Source: Rhabditophanes sp. KR3021 (taxonomy: Eukaryota; Nematoda; Chromadorea; Rhabditida; Alloionematidae). From it: a stretch of 64,000 nt of DNA. The DNA lies in NCBI GenBank assembly GCA_963281155.1, contig CAUJLY010000004.1, positions 6,014,001 to 6,078,000 on the forward strand, in the 5' to 3' direction. Shown here in pieces: positions 9,539 to 22,603 of this stretch (its first letter is position 1; each line of letters opens with the position of its first letter). Under the pieces are notes generated by a model. It was not told where the DNA came from, searched no databases, and saw only the letters and a list, made by a program, of their open reading frames with translations. Made by a program: the position numbers and the translations under genes.

Positions 9539-12500
9539 ATTGCTTCTCTAAAATATTCTCATTGTTCTTGAAACATGTTTATTTACATGTAATTCAAATA
9601 CTCTTATCCTTGTTTATTTTAAAACCAATCAGTTTGAATGACAACGCCACATACTGATGTAGTGTCACACTTCCCAGTGCTAAGAGTATTTTTTATTAGT
9701 TCAAGTGATTCATGAATGTCAGTTAAAATACCATAAATTGCAACATTGCTTTCCATTAGGTAACGTCAAGCTGTGATATGATCTTTCATTTACTTAATCA
9801 ATTTTAATAACTTTATCCAAAAATATTGCCTAACTCTTCGATAAGGTTCCTTTGAAAATAATCTAGATGTGCGCAAGTATAAATAACCTAATTTATTATA
9901 GTTTAGATGTTTTTAATGGACTCATTAAACGGTTGTAACTTTGATTAATTTGTACTAACTTATCCTTCTAATATCCATTAAGATACATTACGTCCCTTAC
10001 ATATGCTTTTGTAAATTGATGCCTACTTGATTTATTGTTTAACGGTAATCCCTATATGTTAATCTATTTGATCTTAATATCTACTTTATTAAACTTATAA
10101 ATGCTACCGTGTTTGAACATCATAATGAATGAGTCAAAAAATCAAAACCAAATAAAAGTTTTACAAACAAAGAATCAACCTTATTTAGCAATTTTGTGCA
10201 CACTCTCAATTTTTAAATGTACACGATGTTGCCCTTATAATATGCACTAATATATACAAATATACCCACAAAGATATACTTGTGACCTGTTATGTTCCTT
10301 CATCCGTATGACAGCTGCTGTCCGTGGACTTCCCGCCACACTTTGCCAATTTTAAAAAAGCCACCATTTATATATATTTTTAGTAATAATAGTATTTACT
10401 GTGCTATATTTAGTATCACTGCAAACAAATACTCGAGGTTACACGCATCAATTGACTTGCATTGTTTATTTTTGTTTCTCAAGATGTGCAATAACATCGT
10501 TATTATGTCGTTGTTAGGATAAGATCAACTCTGACAGGAGGATTAATCAGTAGTCATCTAGATTGCGCAATCTGTTTATGTGAGGAACAACATTTAAACA
10601 AATGTAACTATAATCTATTTATTACTTATTATCTATAAAAATAAAAATGCCTTCCATTGTAAATGCCGAATATTTACTTACCTTTCTCAAACATCCGTTA
10701 ATTTATGTATTTAAGTAAATCATTTCTTTGAACTTAATAAAAAACACACCAGATGTTAAGAAAACATTCACTAGCAACTGTTAAATCTTTCCTCAAACTA
10801 AACGCTATCTTCCGTTTTACAAACAAGATCCGATCATCTTTTCCCTTATTAAATATGCCATTCTTGTTGAATAATTTAATCTTTTTCAAATATTGAAATC
10901 TTCATTTAATATGCACATACTCGACAGTTATAATTTAAATTGATGTAAGGCATCCGATTATATTACCATGAATACCAATTTTTAAATATTACATCAAACT
11001 TATCTATTCCCATACAAAGGACCAGACGTAAACTTATTTGCATGGGTCATTAGAAATTGCCCTTTAATAATATACATAAATACGATGCAACCACAAAAAA
11101 TATAAGCTCTTGAGTATCACATTTAAGGCACTCCTTTTGCAACCTTCAATTAAAAGTTATTTTGGTGGTGCAATCAAAAATTTAAATTGGCTTTCTTTGT
11201 GGATGAGCGCACTTTCGAGGTAATTTAATTTGTACCTTAAAATTGGGGTCTATTTAATTTAAATCTAGTACGATTTTTGAACCCACCTAAGCAAACATAC
11301 AATTTAGTACTTATCTAAATTATACCAAATCATATAATACCAATGTACATATAATTTTTGATCATATAAATTGTTGTTTCCTTATTAGAAGTGGTGTCAT
11401 TGATATGTTTAGTTAGCATTTAAAATACCCCCAGCTATTTTGGTAACAGTTGAAATTTGCACCCACTAATACAAACAACTTCCTATGTGGTAATTAAACT
11501 CTGGTAATCCATCCTGTTAAGCTTGTTCGTCAATCATCACATCAAAATCTTACAAATGATCTTGCGTATTATAGTATTAGTATGGGAAAGTAATTAGTGA
11601 ACATTTAAATCATCAACTCAAATTGAAGTATAATTTAACTTATTCGACCAAAAACGATGGTATAACTTTACACGTCAACTAAAATTTGGTACAATTTAAC
11701 TCATTCAACTTAAGTTTTATTTAACCCATTTAGTATGCATTACGTTACCCATTTCACTTTTTATTTCAAATTTCAATTTACATATGGCGTCTTTTAAAAA
11801 ATTATATTATCCCATTAACATATCCGTTCAAATATATTCTGATGTTAACGGCGCATCTAATTTTTTACCATTTGTCTAGCCTTAATAATGCCTTTCTTAC
11901 CTATAAACTTAACCACAAATCCCACCTACAAAGACTTCTCAAAAAGCGCTATATACCCGTCTACTATATCTTTATTATATTGTCTTATGTTTTTGTTTAA
12001 ATTAAGCCACAAAAAGAGGGGATGGTCACTACCACTATATATTGTTCTTGTATTCCGAGTTGCACATCTAAGCCAAAAGTGTACACTGTGACCATATGAT
12101 GACCTTGCCTTTACGGCATAATTTTATGCTTTTTTACTACTAAAACAAGCTAGCAAAGAGTCTCATTTATATGTTAACTTTGATTATTTTATATTATCTT
12201 TCTGCATATATGTGGGATTATTTTGGTTTGATACATACAATTCGTACTATTTTTATTATCTCAACTAATTAGATACAGAAAAAACATGTATACGTTTGTG
12301 TATACTTCTTATCCCATTAAATTTGCAAAAATACGAATGATTTATCTTTTTTCGGCCTTATCATTAAAAACTGAATCAAATTTATTACTTTTTCTTATCT
12401 ACGTGCTTTCATGAGTGGTGAAACAAAGCAAAAAATAGGTTTTGGTTATTTATTCACACAGATTATGTTGTGATCTCACAGCAGTGATTTCCATAAATTA

Positions 12501-13200
12501 CACATCTTTGATTGAACAATTGTTTAGCAAGCCATTAGTTCGGTAGAATCAAAAGAAAAGTTTCGTTTTGGTAAAGAACCGTTAAACATTCTGCCTAAAA
12601 TACATCATCTAAGATCACCTTTATGACTTTACGGGTTTAAATCTAGATTTCGACAATTTTACTGATCCAATCCAAGACTTTTATTGCCTACTCCACATCT
12701 ACTACTCTATAAATCGCTCACTGTACATGTGAAAGTCAAACAAATAGTCAGTTATATTTAAACAATTCGTCAGTTGTATTTATCCCACCAACTTGTAAAG
12801 TCTCTTTTTTGTATCTACTTGATACTTTATTTATATACTTCCACATAAATCATTCCGTACCCTCAGAATACCATCACAACAACATAATTAGATCTCTTAA
12901 AGTTAAATTACATAGATGTAGACATAGTGCGATCTCGTTTAAGACGTGCACATGCTTAATAAAGTCTGGGTCACTTGATAGATGTAACAGCTTTAAAAAG
13001 TTTCGAGTGTGGCACAGGTTCGTTTAACAACACACATTTTATAACCGCATAGTTACTATTGATCTACTGCCCAAACCACATTCCAGATCAAATTTCTTTA
13101 CTTAATCCTTGTCATATTTCACATATTCCCACTTTAATTATTATAATTATCATTAAATCATTGAGTACTTTAAACAATTGGCTAACTTCTCTTTTTCAGA
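9539..13200. other. Long non-coding region upstream of the C2-RGS gene
   Basis: About 3.7 kb with no convincing coding exon, RNA gene or clear repeat. The reading frames present are short and unlike proteins. It ends with a polypyrimidine acceptor (TTTTTCAG|A) directly before the ATG at 13201. It could be a regulatory region, a long 5' intron of the C2-RGS gene, or contain undetected short 5' exons. Confidence 0.5.
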
Positions 13201-16200
13201 ATGTTTAACTATCCCTCAACGATAGAGAAGACCCGAGATTTATCGTCTGATTTCAGCCAATCTCATAGATCAATCGACGACATTGAGGTATTTGGGAAAA
13301 GCCGCTGCAATCTCGAAGATGACTCTTTTTCTACAAGTTCTAGTGAAATGCTAGACTCCGAGGTCTCGTCATTACCTACCAATATTATGGACAGTTGCTC
13401 GGCATTCAGTACTTCTGACTCTGAATTATACAAAAACGATAGTTCAGTCGATTTTGGATATAATAAGGTTAATAAAAGCCACCGTAAATCTCCGAGACAA
13501 CATGCTTTATACAACAGGAGAAAAATTAAGAGAAGTCATTCATCTTCTGATTTTGGATCGGAGAATGCGTCATCTTCGTTTGGGATGGATGATAACCGTT
13601 TGAATGTTCTGTTGAAACGCGGATACAGGTCTCCTCCTCGAGTCAGAAGAACCAGAAACAGCTTATTGTCTGTAATTGACGAAACCAGTCCAAATAGGAA
13701 TGAAAACAAATATGGTCCAAACATCTTCACCGCGTCGCAAAAATTTAAAAATAAAAATTGGAACCCTTTACAAACATCAACAACTACCAATCTCCACACC
13801 ATTAAGACATTTCCCAAAATAGCAATGGGAACCAAAGGAATTCCTCATTCACATCAAAGTTCCGGTCGAAGATTTATAGACATCCAAACGTCTCCTGCTA
13901 AGAGATTTGTAGGAAGGAAATGTGGCACGAAAGTAAAAGCCTTTCAACCTGAGGAATTCGGAGTACCCTCGTCATATGCTAAAATTAAGAATATGGATGG
14001 GATCTTAGTTTTGTCGATGACGACATTAGCCAATAAAATCAATGTTTATGTGCATCAGGCAATTTATTTTGGCAAACCTTGTCAAGTTCAATTGTCTTCT
14101 TTTGTGAATATTGAATTGGAAACTTCCGATAAAAATACTGGTAACAGCAAAATTAAAAGAACAGCTAGCGTAGCCTATGATAATAATCCCAAATTTGAAA
14201 AAAGATTGTCCTTGAAGCTTCCAAGTGGTGAAAAGTTTCCATTTAAAGGTTACTACCTTAGAGTTACCGCTAACCAAGAAACCGATGGTTCGAAACAACA
14301 TATGATTGGAACGATGAGGTTTAGGCTCTCGAAATTGCTAGAAGATTTGAGTGGACCGAGAAGAGACGACATAGAATACACCTTGAAGAACAATGAATCT
14401 TTTTTTCTCATTAAGCATTCAGAGGATAGAAACAGACATTTTGCTGTGAATAAGGTAAGTAATGAATATTTTAAGATAACTGTTTATTATTTATTCCTAT
14501 TTTAATTACTTATTCATGATTATTTAAATTTATTCCCAGTTATCTGAATTTACTCATAAGTATTTCATTTTATTCATAACTTTATTAAATTTCAGGTGAG
14601 AATGCAAAAGTTCTATGGTGGGATCGGAGACTCGGCATGTTCCTCATCAATTGGAACTTCATCGGTGCGTTCCCGTTCTCCTATCAAAGTAAGTTTATTA
14701 TTATGTAAAAGAACCACAACGTGACTGATCTCAGCCTACGCCATTAGATGTGGTGTGCTCGAAGGTTTAAAAGATTGGTATTAAAAATAGTGCCAAAAAT
14801 TGTACTAAATTTGTTGGTTTTCGAATATGCAGTTAAGATAGGTGTGCGTATCCACGTCATAGGCCTTTCAAAAAAATAACATTTTCGAAGGGCAACAAAG
14901 TAAATAGGTGTGAATTGTAGCGTTTAATATTGTGTTGCACAAAAGTCTTTTCTTTTAACTACAATATTAATATAACTTTTATGACTACTTTTATAATTTA
15001 ATCATTAATGTAATGATAGTTGTCGTCTATTTTATGACATATGTACCAAAATGCAATCATATTCGTTTTCTATTTTTTATCATTAATAAGACCCTTATCA
15101 AAAGTCAATCCGATTTCTCTATTAAGCCTAGAATAATCAATTTAAATGGAAAGTAAACTTCTTTTTATAAGTCATATCACGTCTCATGATTCGCAACCAT
15201 TTGAAGAAGGAAGTGCTTAAATTTGTTTCTTCAAATCATGCAATTTACAATCGTGTAGATTACTTTTTATATAAATTTGTCTTTATACACCGTTTTTCAT
15301 TCAATTTAATGGTCCTTAGATTGATTAATTTGGATTTTATCACACATTTGGGCTTATCTGAACCACTTTTAGCCTTATTTTTTAATTATCACAAAATACC
15401 TCTTAAGGTTTGTCGACGACAACAAACAAATGAAAGGACGCCTTCTTGCCAATTTGCTGACATTTATTTATCCCAGTCTTATCTTTGATTCACAAACATC
15501 GCCAGCCATCAAATATTATTTTTTTCTTTTGATGACAGCTTTGTCCACTGATTTTTTCTTTACTTTCATCAACCATCGTTTATTTGAAACTTTAGGTTGT
15601 ACCTAGTTTCGCTCATTGATCCGTTCTCTAATCTGCTATTATTATTGAACAATAATAATGTGAACGAGAGCATAGTTATTTAATACTCATATTATATTTA
15701 ATTGCCCACACTTGAGCTTTCCCGTCCGATTTAATCTCATTTGATGCTAAATAGAGTTAATTGACAAAAATAAATGTCTGGTCAAGGGATGATGCGCAGA
15801 TTATTTATACTTAACTTGAACTTACCATCCTCTTCAACAATCTTCTTTTGTTTTACAGTTATCCATTCTGATATTTTTATATTCTACTAGTCTCATGTTT
15901 TGATAGTTCTATAGTCCATATTCTTCTAAATTGCCCAGATTTACTTCCAATAAAGAACATTCTCTGTTTTTGTCACTTCTATTCATGTTTGCTAACACAT
16001 TTCTACTGAAAACATTTCAAATTGTACTCTTAAAATAGATATTTCTCTTAAATAATTAAATTTTCATTTCACTACCATTAACCAAAAATATGTTAGCAAA
16101 TATGGTTGTGTGTTAACATCTTCATTATTAACATTTTACTACAAAACTTTGAGCCCTTTGCGCAATAAATATTAAAAAATGAGAAAGAACAAAATATATT

Positions 16201-17767
16201 ATTATGTATTTTATTATATTCATTACAAATTTATTTTTTACTTACTTATGAAGTCATTAAATTATATATGCAGTCATTCTTAAATTATAAAAGTCACGTC
16301 ACATTTTTATTGCCTTTTCCAATATATTTATTCTGATTTGGTCTGCTCTTGTCTCGCTAAGTATGATATAATTCTGTAAATTATCTGCATTTGAATTATT
16401 TTGTAAATTGTAATCACTTACTGAATTTGAATCGCTACCAAATTAGTCATATCACTTACTAAATTAATTATTTCACTTACTAAATTTAATCCACAATATA
16501 ATTCGCACAAATTGAAAACAATCCTTATTATTGTTTTTATGCTAAGTATTATTTATTTTTATTCATATTATTTTTGTTTCAGATGAGTGAAAGTGAGTGT
16601 CGGTTTAGTCAACATCAATATAATATGCCTAATTACCATTCAGCTCCAACAAATACCATTTCAACATTCCGTCCCGATAATGGAAGTATAGTTAAGCCAG
16701 TTGTCGTTGTCTCAAATAACAAATTATTTGGGAAGAAAAGTATGGATGAGCTTGCTTCAAGTGAATATGGTAGAAAAGTTAAGCCTTTGATGCTTCATCC
16801 AATATCCTCTTTGGGATTAGGTAAAAGAGAAGAGTTGCTAATTACGGAGAACGACTACAGAAGCCATCACAGATATACAATGCCATCGATAGATCCTTCA
16901 AACGATAGCATAATTGAGGGAAGTCATGATATGTCAGCTCTCGGAGTACAGCCAATGGAACATTTAGAGCTAAAATATTTGTACAATGAGCATGGGCCCT
17001 CAAATGCATTTTCAACCTCTCCATATCTTTCCCCGCCACCAAATCCAGTATTGACACTTGATGAGCCTGAGGAAGTGCAACCCTCCTCATCATCTTCTTC
17101 ATCTTCTTCATTAGACCAAAACCAACAACATGGTGCTGTCAGACGCGTTGCTTCTTTTACATTTTCTCCTCGCGACAAAAAAAATCCTCATCCCAGTTTG
17201 ATGTCAAAAGCATCAGGTTCCAATCATACTGATTCAAGAAAACGTTTTGGCCTCGTCTCAAAAGGCTTAAGCTACATCAAACACAAAATGGATGCATTAT
17301 CGTCAACTAATCTGTTTCCTTCCAAAGATGAAATCAGATCATGGGAGGAATCATTTGACACTTTATTGCATCATAAATATGGTAGCGAGCTGTTCCGTAT
17401 CTTTTTAAAAGGTGAATTTTCAGATGAAAATTTTGATTTTTGGAATGAATGTGAAGAATTTAAGAAATTAAAGGAAGGGAAAAAAAGTACATCAAAAGCT
17501 AATTGCATCTTCGAGATGTTTGTAAAAGAAGGTGCACCCAGAGAAGTAAATTTAGACGCAGACACCCGTAATGCAACCAAAAATTCCCTAGAAATTGGTG
17601 GGAAGATGGATATTTTTAATTTAGCACAAAATAGAATTGAACAGCTGATGGCTAAAGATTCATACAGAAGATTTTTACAGTCTAGAAATTATTTAGATTT
17701 ATTGCAAGAAGCCGAAAATACTCCAGAATTTAGCTCGATAAAAAGAAATTCGACGGGCGATATGTAA
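13201..17767 (+). CDS. C2 and RGS domain protein (RGS3 / RGS-7 type)
   Basis: Three exons: 13201-14454, 14596-14688 and 16583-17767; 843 aa. RGS proteins speed GTP hydrolysis by G-alpha subunits and so end GPCR signals at the plasma membrane. Order: Ser-rich disordered N-terminus; C2 domain about residues 260-390 (GILVLSMTTLANKINVYVHQ, then CQVQLSSFVNIELET and NPKFEKRLSLKL); a disordered middle with an uninterrupted run of Ser near residue 617; and a complete RGS box about residues 702-825 (SWEESFDTLLHHKYGSELF, FSDENFDFWNECEEF, YRRFLQSRNYLDLL). The C2-plus-RGS layout is known from vertebrate RGS3 and nematode RGS-7. The 1.9-kb second intron ends exactly at an ATG, so a short isoform beginning MSESEC is possible. 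Confidence 0.9.
14689..16582. other. Large intron of the C2-RGS gene
   Basis: 1.9 kb between exons 2 and 3, GT at 14689 and AG at 16582. No nested coding sequence of the DHGKC family is visible, in contrast to the other large introns in this window. It may hold a second promoter for a short isoform. Confidence 0.6.
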
Positions 17768-19012
17768 ATTAATATGTGAACGTGTATCTCTTCTTCAAAC
17801 AACAACATTTCCAGTGTTCTTTCTCCCCTGCGCCAAAAATCTACTTCAAATAATTACTTATTAACATTATTTGGGGAATTATTCCAACCTTTGGAACTTC
17901 CAATATTATATGTATCTTTTATGTATTTATTATTTTATTATTATTGTAATAATTAGCGCCTCACTATACTCATATAGTATCCACTTGCTTACAATCATAT
18001 CATTTAAATGTATTATACCTATAAACGTTTATCTTTTACCGAATCGTTGTGTCTTTCCCTGATAAAGGGGCAAAGTATTGCTTTCGAGTTTGATGGTAAT
18101 GATGTCACAGTTACCTTTAGCAGACCAAGTATTTTATCTGCATAATCAAATTAGTATGGTCTGATTGTACTTTTAAATGGATTTTGTGCGTCATCAAAAG
18201 CTAAAAATATTCTGGTAAATACAAAATCACCCAGTGAATCACACCTTACACCTTAATTTATCAGTATAATTAATACATATTTTTAATTAAAAAAGATTTA
18301 TTTGTAAAGTTGGATAAAAATAGATTGTTTAAATATTAAAAAAAGGAATCTGTATTGTTTGCTTACAAGGATATCTAAATGTAGACACACATAACACTCG
18401 CAAATACACACAAATTTGTGGTAATAACACAAAAGTTGGCTATTAATAAACTACACTATTATTTTAGGATCTTATAGTTATAATTATAATTGGGTGTACA
18501 CAATATTGCTAAGTTGGGATTCAATGCACTTTACTATCAAATATTACTATAGCAATAAAAATCATACATTCGACACACTTCTCGTTCTTATTTCCAAACA
18601 GTAAATGTTGCAATATTTTAAGAATAAGAGATAGTTACGAATTTATTTATAAAAACAAACGCTAATTGCCGCACTATTTATAAGAACAAACGATCATTAT
18701 TCACGGCGACTGTTTCTGATTCATTCCTGGGAACTTTAATTTGATTTAATTTAGTATGTATTTACTTGCATTATAATAGTACGCTTGGTACTATATACTT
18801 ATCTAAAACGTAGCATACAGTTGTTACTGCAGCGTGGTGTAGTGGTAAAACTATAACTTATTGCACGAAATAAAGTTAGTTGAATTTTCGAGGCCTCATG
18901 TTAATCCCTGAAGTAATACTATATATTTCGTTCAGTTTCGTAATTGAGGCAAAGTAATTGGTAAATTCATTATTGGTATTCGTCTTCTGATTTATATCAC
19001 TGAGTTTATCAT
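17768..19012. other. Intergenic, AT-rich
   Basis: 3' flank of the C2-RGS gene. No gene seen; a degenerate tRNA-like stretch at 18830-18900 is listed separately. Confidence 0.5.
18830..18900 (+). other. Degenerate tRNA-like / SINE-head-like sequence
   Basis: TGGTGTAGTGG at 18835-18845 resembles a pol III A box, and TTTTCGAGGCC about 40 bp later partly matches a B box. No acceptor or T stem forms, so it is not a working tRNA. It could be a tRNA relic or the head of a SINE, or chance. Confidence 0.25.
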
Positions 19013-19270
19013 ACAATTTTTGTATTAAAACCGAATCCTACAATTATTTTTTGTATCAAAGCACAAATTTACAATTATTTTTTGCAATAAAACATCATCA
19101 CGCAATTTGTTTTATCAAAACATCAAAATACAGACTTATTGTATTAAAACATCAAAATACAGATTTATTGTATTAAAACGTCATCTCCCAATAATGTTTT
19201 GAATCAAAAACATTTGCATACAATTCATTTTCGAATTAAGACATTATTTTGCAATTTCTTTTCTTAATGA
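19013..19270. repeat. Degenerate tandem repeat, unit about 29 bp
   Basis: Units of the type CAAAATACAGAYTTATTG followed by TATTAAAACAT recur about every 29 bp. Two adjacent copies near 19125-19180 are almost identical and the flanking ones are diverged. A related duplication of ATGTTATTATAAAGTTTCGA occurs at about 19358 and 19452. Confidence 0.65.
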
Positions 19271-19946
19271 AGACATCTTCTTTATCTTCAAAGATGTGAA
19301 CAATCATCATAATACATATTAAAGACTTGAATTAAAAGACTATCTTTGTTAATGATGGATGTTATTATAAAGTTTCGAATTAAAACATCGTATTTGTTAT
19401 TTATGATTTGTATTCAAGAGCCAAATATATTTATTAGCAAGGAGATAAAAGATGTTATTATAAAGTTTCGAAATAAAATAGCTTCTTTATTATGGTCTTT
19501 ATTTATTGGAAACACCACTTGTTCAAGAAAACAGAAATATTTTCATTTGAATTATAAAGAACAGCAATATTTTCGAATTGCAAAATAAAGCAGTGTTTTT
19601 GCCATAAAAGACTATTGGCATTACAAAAACATTCCTTTGAAATATAGAAATACACATTATCATTTTAGAAAACACATTTCAATAAAATCTTTATCAAATA
19701 GATATACTTTTCATTATTGCTTTGTATTTATGCACAATTAATCCCAAGAAATATGTTTATTACAAAGCAGTTTAAGATAAATGATAAATTTAGTGGAAAA
19801 ATATGTTAAATAAAAGTTGTAAAAAATCGAATTTTTCAGAGACAAAAAGCACTCTCATTGGCAAATAGTTGTCTAAGCAATGATTTCAGTGGTAATAAAA
19901 TAAAGTAAATAGAAACAATAAATGGAATCAGTCTCTCAATGTGACT

Positions 19947-22302
19947 TTACAATTTCTTTGTACTTGTTGACTTCTTGCTGCCCCCGCGCTCGATTTTGCA
20001 GCCTCCACTTTGGAATCTCCGTTTTTCTTCTTCCAAAGCCGCGATTTGTTCGTCGACACGTCTGATTTCTTCGTAAATCTTTTCTTCCGATTGCCGTTGA
20101 CGGATGTTCAACGACTCTTCCTTGCTCTTCAATTCAGCTTCTTTGTCGTGTACTTTTTTCTGGTAAGTCTTCTTGAATTCTTCATACCGGCGTTTCATCT
20201 CACTTTCCTTAGCATTTTGACGTTCAACGAGAGCTTCCATCATCTTAGGCCCCATGTCTCCATCTTTCATGTTCATTTGGGAAAGACGTTCTCTTCTGTA
20301 ATTTTCATACAACTCTTCGTGAGTTTTTTCACGAAGGGCATCGACATTGAGACGCAGGACGGCTTCGCGCATCTTCACAAAATCACAATGCTCCTCATTT
20401 TCGACTAAAAAATTAATTAGAGTTCATTTCTTGCCTGACATACCTTCAACGATTCCCCAGGGATACTTTCTAGCTCTAACATGCTTTCCATTTTCACGTA
20501 TAACAAATTCAGTACTTCCAATAACTGCAAAAGGAACAACGTTGTTGAAGGTTTCGTTTGCTTGTTTAACGGTCTCGTCGTCAATAGGAAATTGATAAAT
20601 ATCGATACCATTGCTTTTGAGATCTTCCAAAATTTTGGCCTTGAAACGGGTCAACTCATCACGACATGTGGTGTCAGCTTTGGCAATGATCGGAATAATG
20701 TTGACTTTTTTGGAAAGAGCTTTCATTGTCTCTACGTCTAAAGGACGGAGTCTAAAGAAAAAAGTATTAAATTTGACCAAAAGTTATTCAAAATGGAGTG
20801 AAAGTGTTAAAAGTGATCTTTGTAACATACCCATGGCCTGTTGGATAAATGAAGAAAAGACAGCAGTGAATTCTGGTATCATTGTACAACATCATACATC
20901 TCTTAACTTTGAGTTCTTCTTTCAAATACTTTTCAAATTGGTCGTCAATGTAGTTGGTGATTAGTTTTGCTCTAAATGAGAATTACCAATAAGTGTACAT
21001 TTAATGACAAAACTTACCCGTTATTAGTGTCGAAGTGATTTCCATAACCAGCCGTTTCAACAATCTTCAATTGACATGTTACAGCTCCTTCTGTAATCTT
21101 ACACTCACTAACACAGAGACTAACTTTGTTTGACTCATCAGTGCAAGGTTCAAATTCAAATTTCCTGTTGAATAAAGATTCAATCAAAGTTGTCTTTCCA
21201 ATGCCGCGATCTCCAACGCAAAGCATGTTAAATTGAAATCTGGAGTTGTTGGCTCTTTTTGTCAATTGGTAGGGTAGGGTTTCCATGCCGATGAATCCTT
21301 CTGGCTTTAGAACTGGAATGTCGTCAATCCTTTGAATTGGTTTCATTGAAGGAAAGGCAGGCTTTCTGCCAGTGCTTCCATTGACATGTGCCTTGTCCAT
21401 ACCGCTTGCCAAGGCATCCACTTCATGTCCGTTTGGTGTTTTTGATTGGAAGTGTTTCCCAGAGACTCGAGTATTGGAAGTAGCGATTCCATCTGGATAT
21501 CCTAAAAACAAATATAATTGGGACCTTTCGTGTAATTAACTTACTATTTTCCTTCACATCATTGGAATTGTCAATGTGCAAAGAGGATCTATGACTGGAT
21601 GAAAACATTTTTGCACTCTAAAAAGACAAATGTTAAAATTAAGATCAAAAAGGAGGTATATAAAAACAAACATTCTCAAATTTACGTGCTGCTGCTTTAA
21701 CTGTGTCACGAAAATAAGTCATGGAAAAATCTTAGTTATCTTATTTAAAACTTTAACTATACTAAGCATGCTACGCAACAAACAAAGAGTATTAGAAAAT
21801 ATGATGACACAATGATAAAAATGAAAATATGATGACCAAAAGATAGGAAAGAAAATTTTAAAGTACGAGTTCATAATTCGTTCCGTAAAATGGTATAACA
21901 TTGATTAAGTTAAGTAACTGAACTAGTTAAAATAAGTTTAAAATGCGGGAAAGAAAGTTGTCTTGTGTGAGAAAAATGTGGAATAAAGCGTATGCAACCA
22001 TATAAAAATGTTTTAGTACACGAGAGATCGACCATATAAAATGATATTACCATACAAAGATCAAATTAACAGATTAAAGAACTTACTTTGTCTTCCGAAG
22101 CTAAAGAAATAGTTGAAATACTTATTTGTTCAGTAGTACTGGACGTCTGCTTTCTCCGGAGTGTGCCGAAGAAATTGTCAAATTTACTCATAGACTTTTT
22201 CTTAGACGCAAGATCGTTCATAGTAGATGGTTGATTGATATCTTGCATTTTAGAAGATCTTTTGCCTAGACACAATCCTAAAATTCCAATTTTTAAATTC
22301 AT
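19947..22302 (-). CDS. Septin, SEPT6 group
   Basis: Six exons: 22087-22302, 21545-21617, 21018-21501, 20831-20971, 20444-20751 and 19947-20404; 1680 nt, 559 aa. Septins are GTP-binding proteins that form filaments at the cytokinetic furrow and cell cortex. Seen: P-loop [10 protein letters not shown] (about residue 190), G4 motif AKAD, the septin unique element region with [12 protein letters not shown], then [20 protein letters not shown] leading into a long coiled coil with charged repeats. [12 protein letters not shown] and [11 protein letters not shown] match the SEPT6 group best. The G3 motif reads ETAGYG rather than DxxG, which fits the slow or absent GTPase of SEPT6-type subunits. The N-terminal extension of about 95 residues is unusual; ATG at 21608 within exon 2 could give a shorter form. 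Confidence 0.92.
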
Positions 22303-22603
22303 TATTACCTCTTTATTATTACAATTTTAATACAACTTATATGTATATTATTGCTAAAAAATTATTAAAAATGTACGAAAGTTTGGGAAAATTAAAATGT
22401 ATATTAGCAAGTACATTCAAAAAACGGTTAAAAGAGCGAGCGCATAAAAATGATTAACATTTGCCGTTACAAAAAGGATGACGAGTTGTAAAGGTAGTCT
22501 TCAGACTTTGTATCAGGCTATGGTTTAAATTACTTTACCCACGTAAGTGCATCATATAAAAGACAGCATATCTCATATTAACATCCCTATACTTATACAC
22601 ATC
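22303..22603. promoter_or_regulatory. Shared 5' region of septin and HSD-like genes
   Basis: 301 bp between divergent start codons at 22302 and 22604; candidate bidirectional promoter. No motif can be assigned with confidence. Confidence 0.4.

Noticed and set aside
10292..13027. Several 67-76-aa frames upstream of the C2-RGS gene
   Set aside because: Low-complexity, AT-driven sequences with no conserved look and no in-frame joins to the known exons.
15186..15488. 100-aa frame in the C2-RGS intron, considered as a further nested family copy
   Set aside because: It is in sense orientation and has none of the DHGKC, GIExAI or finger blocks.
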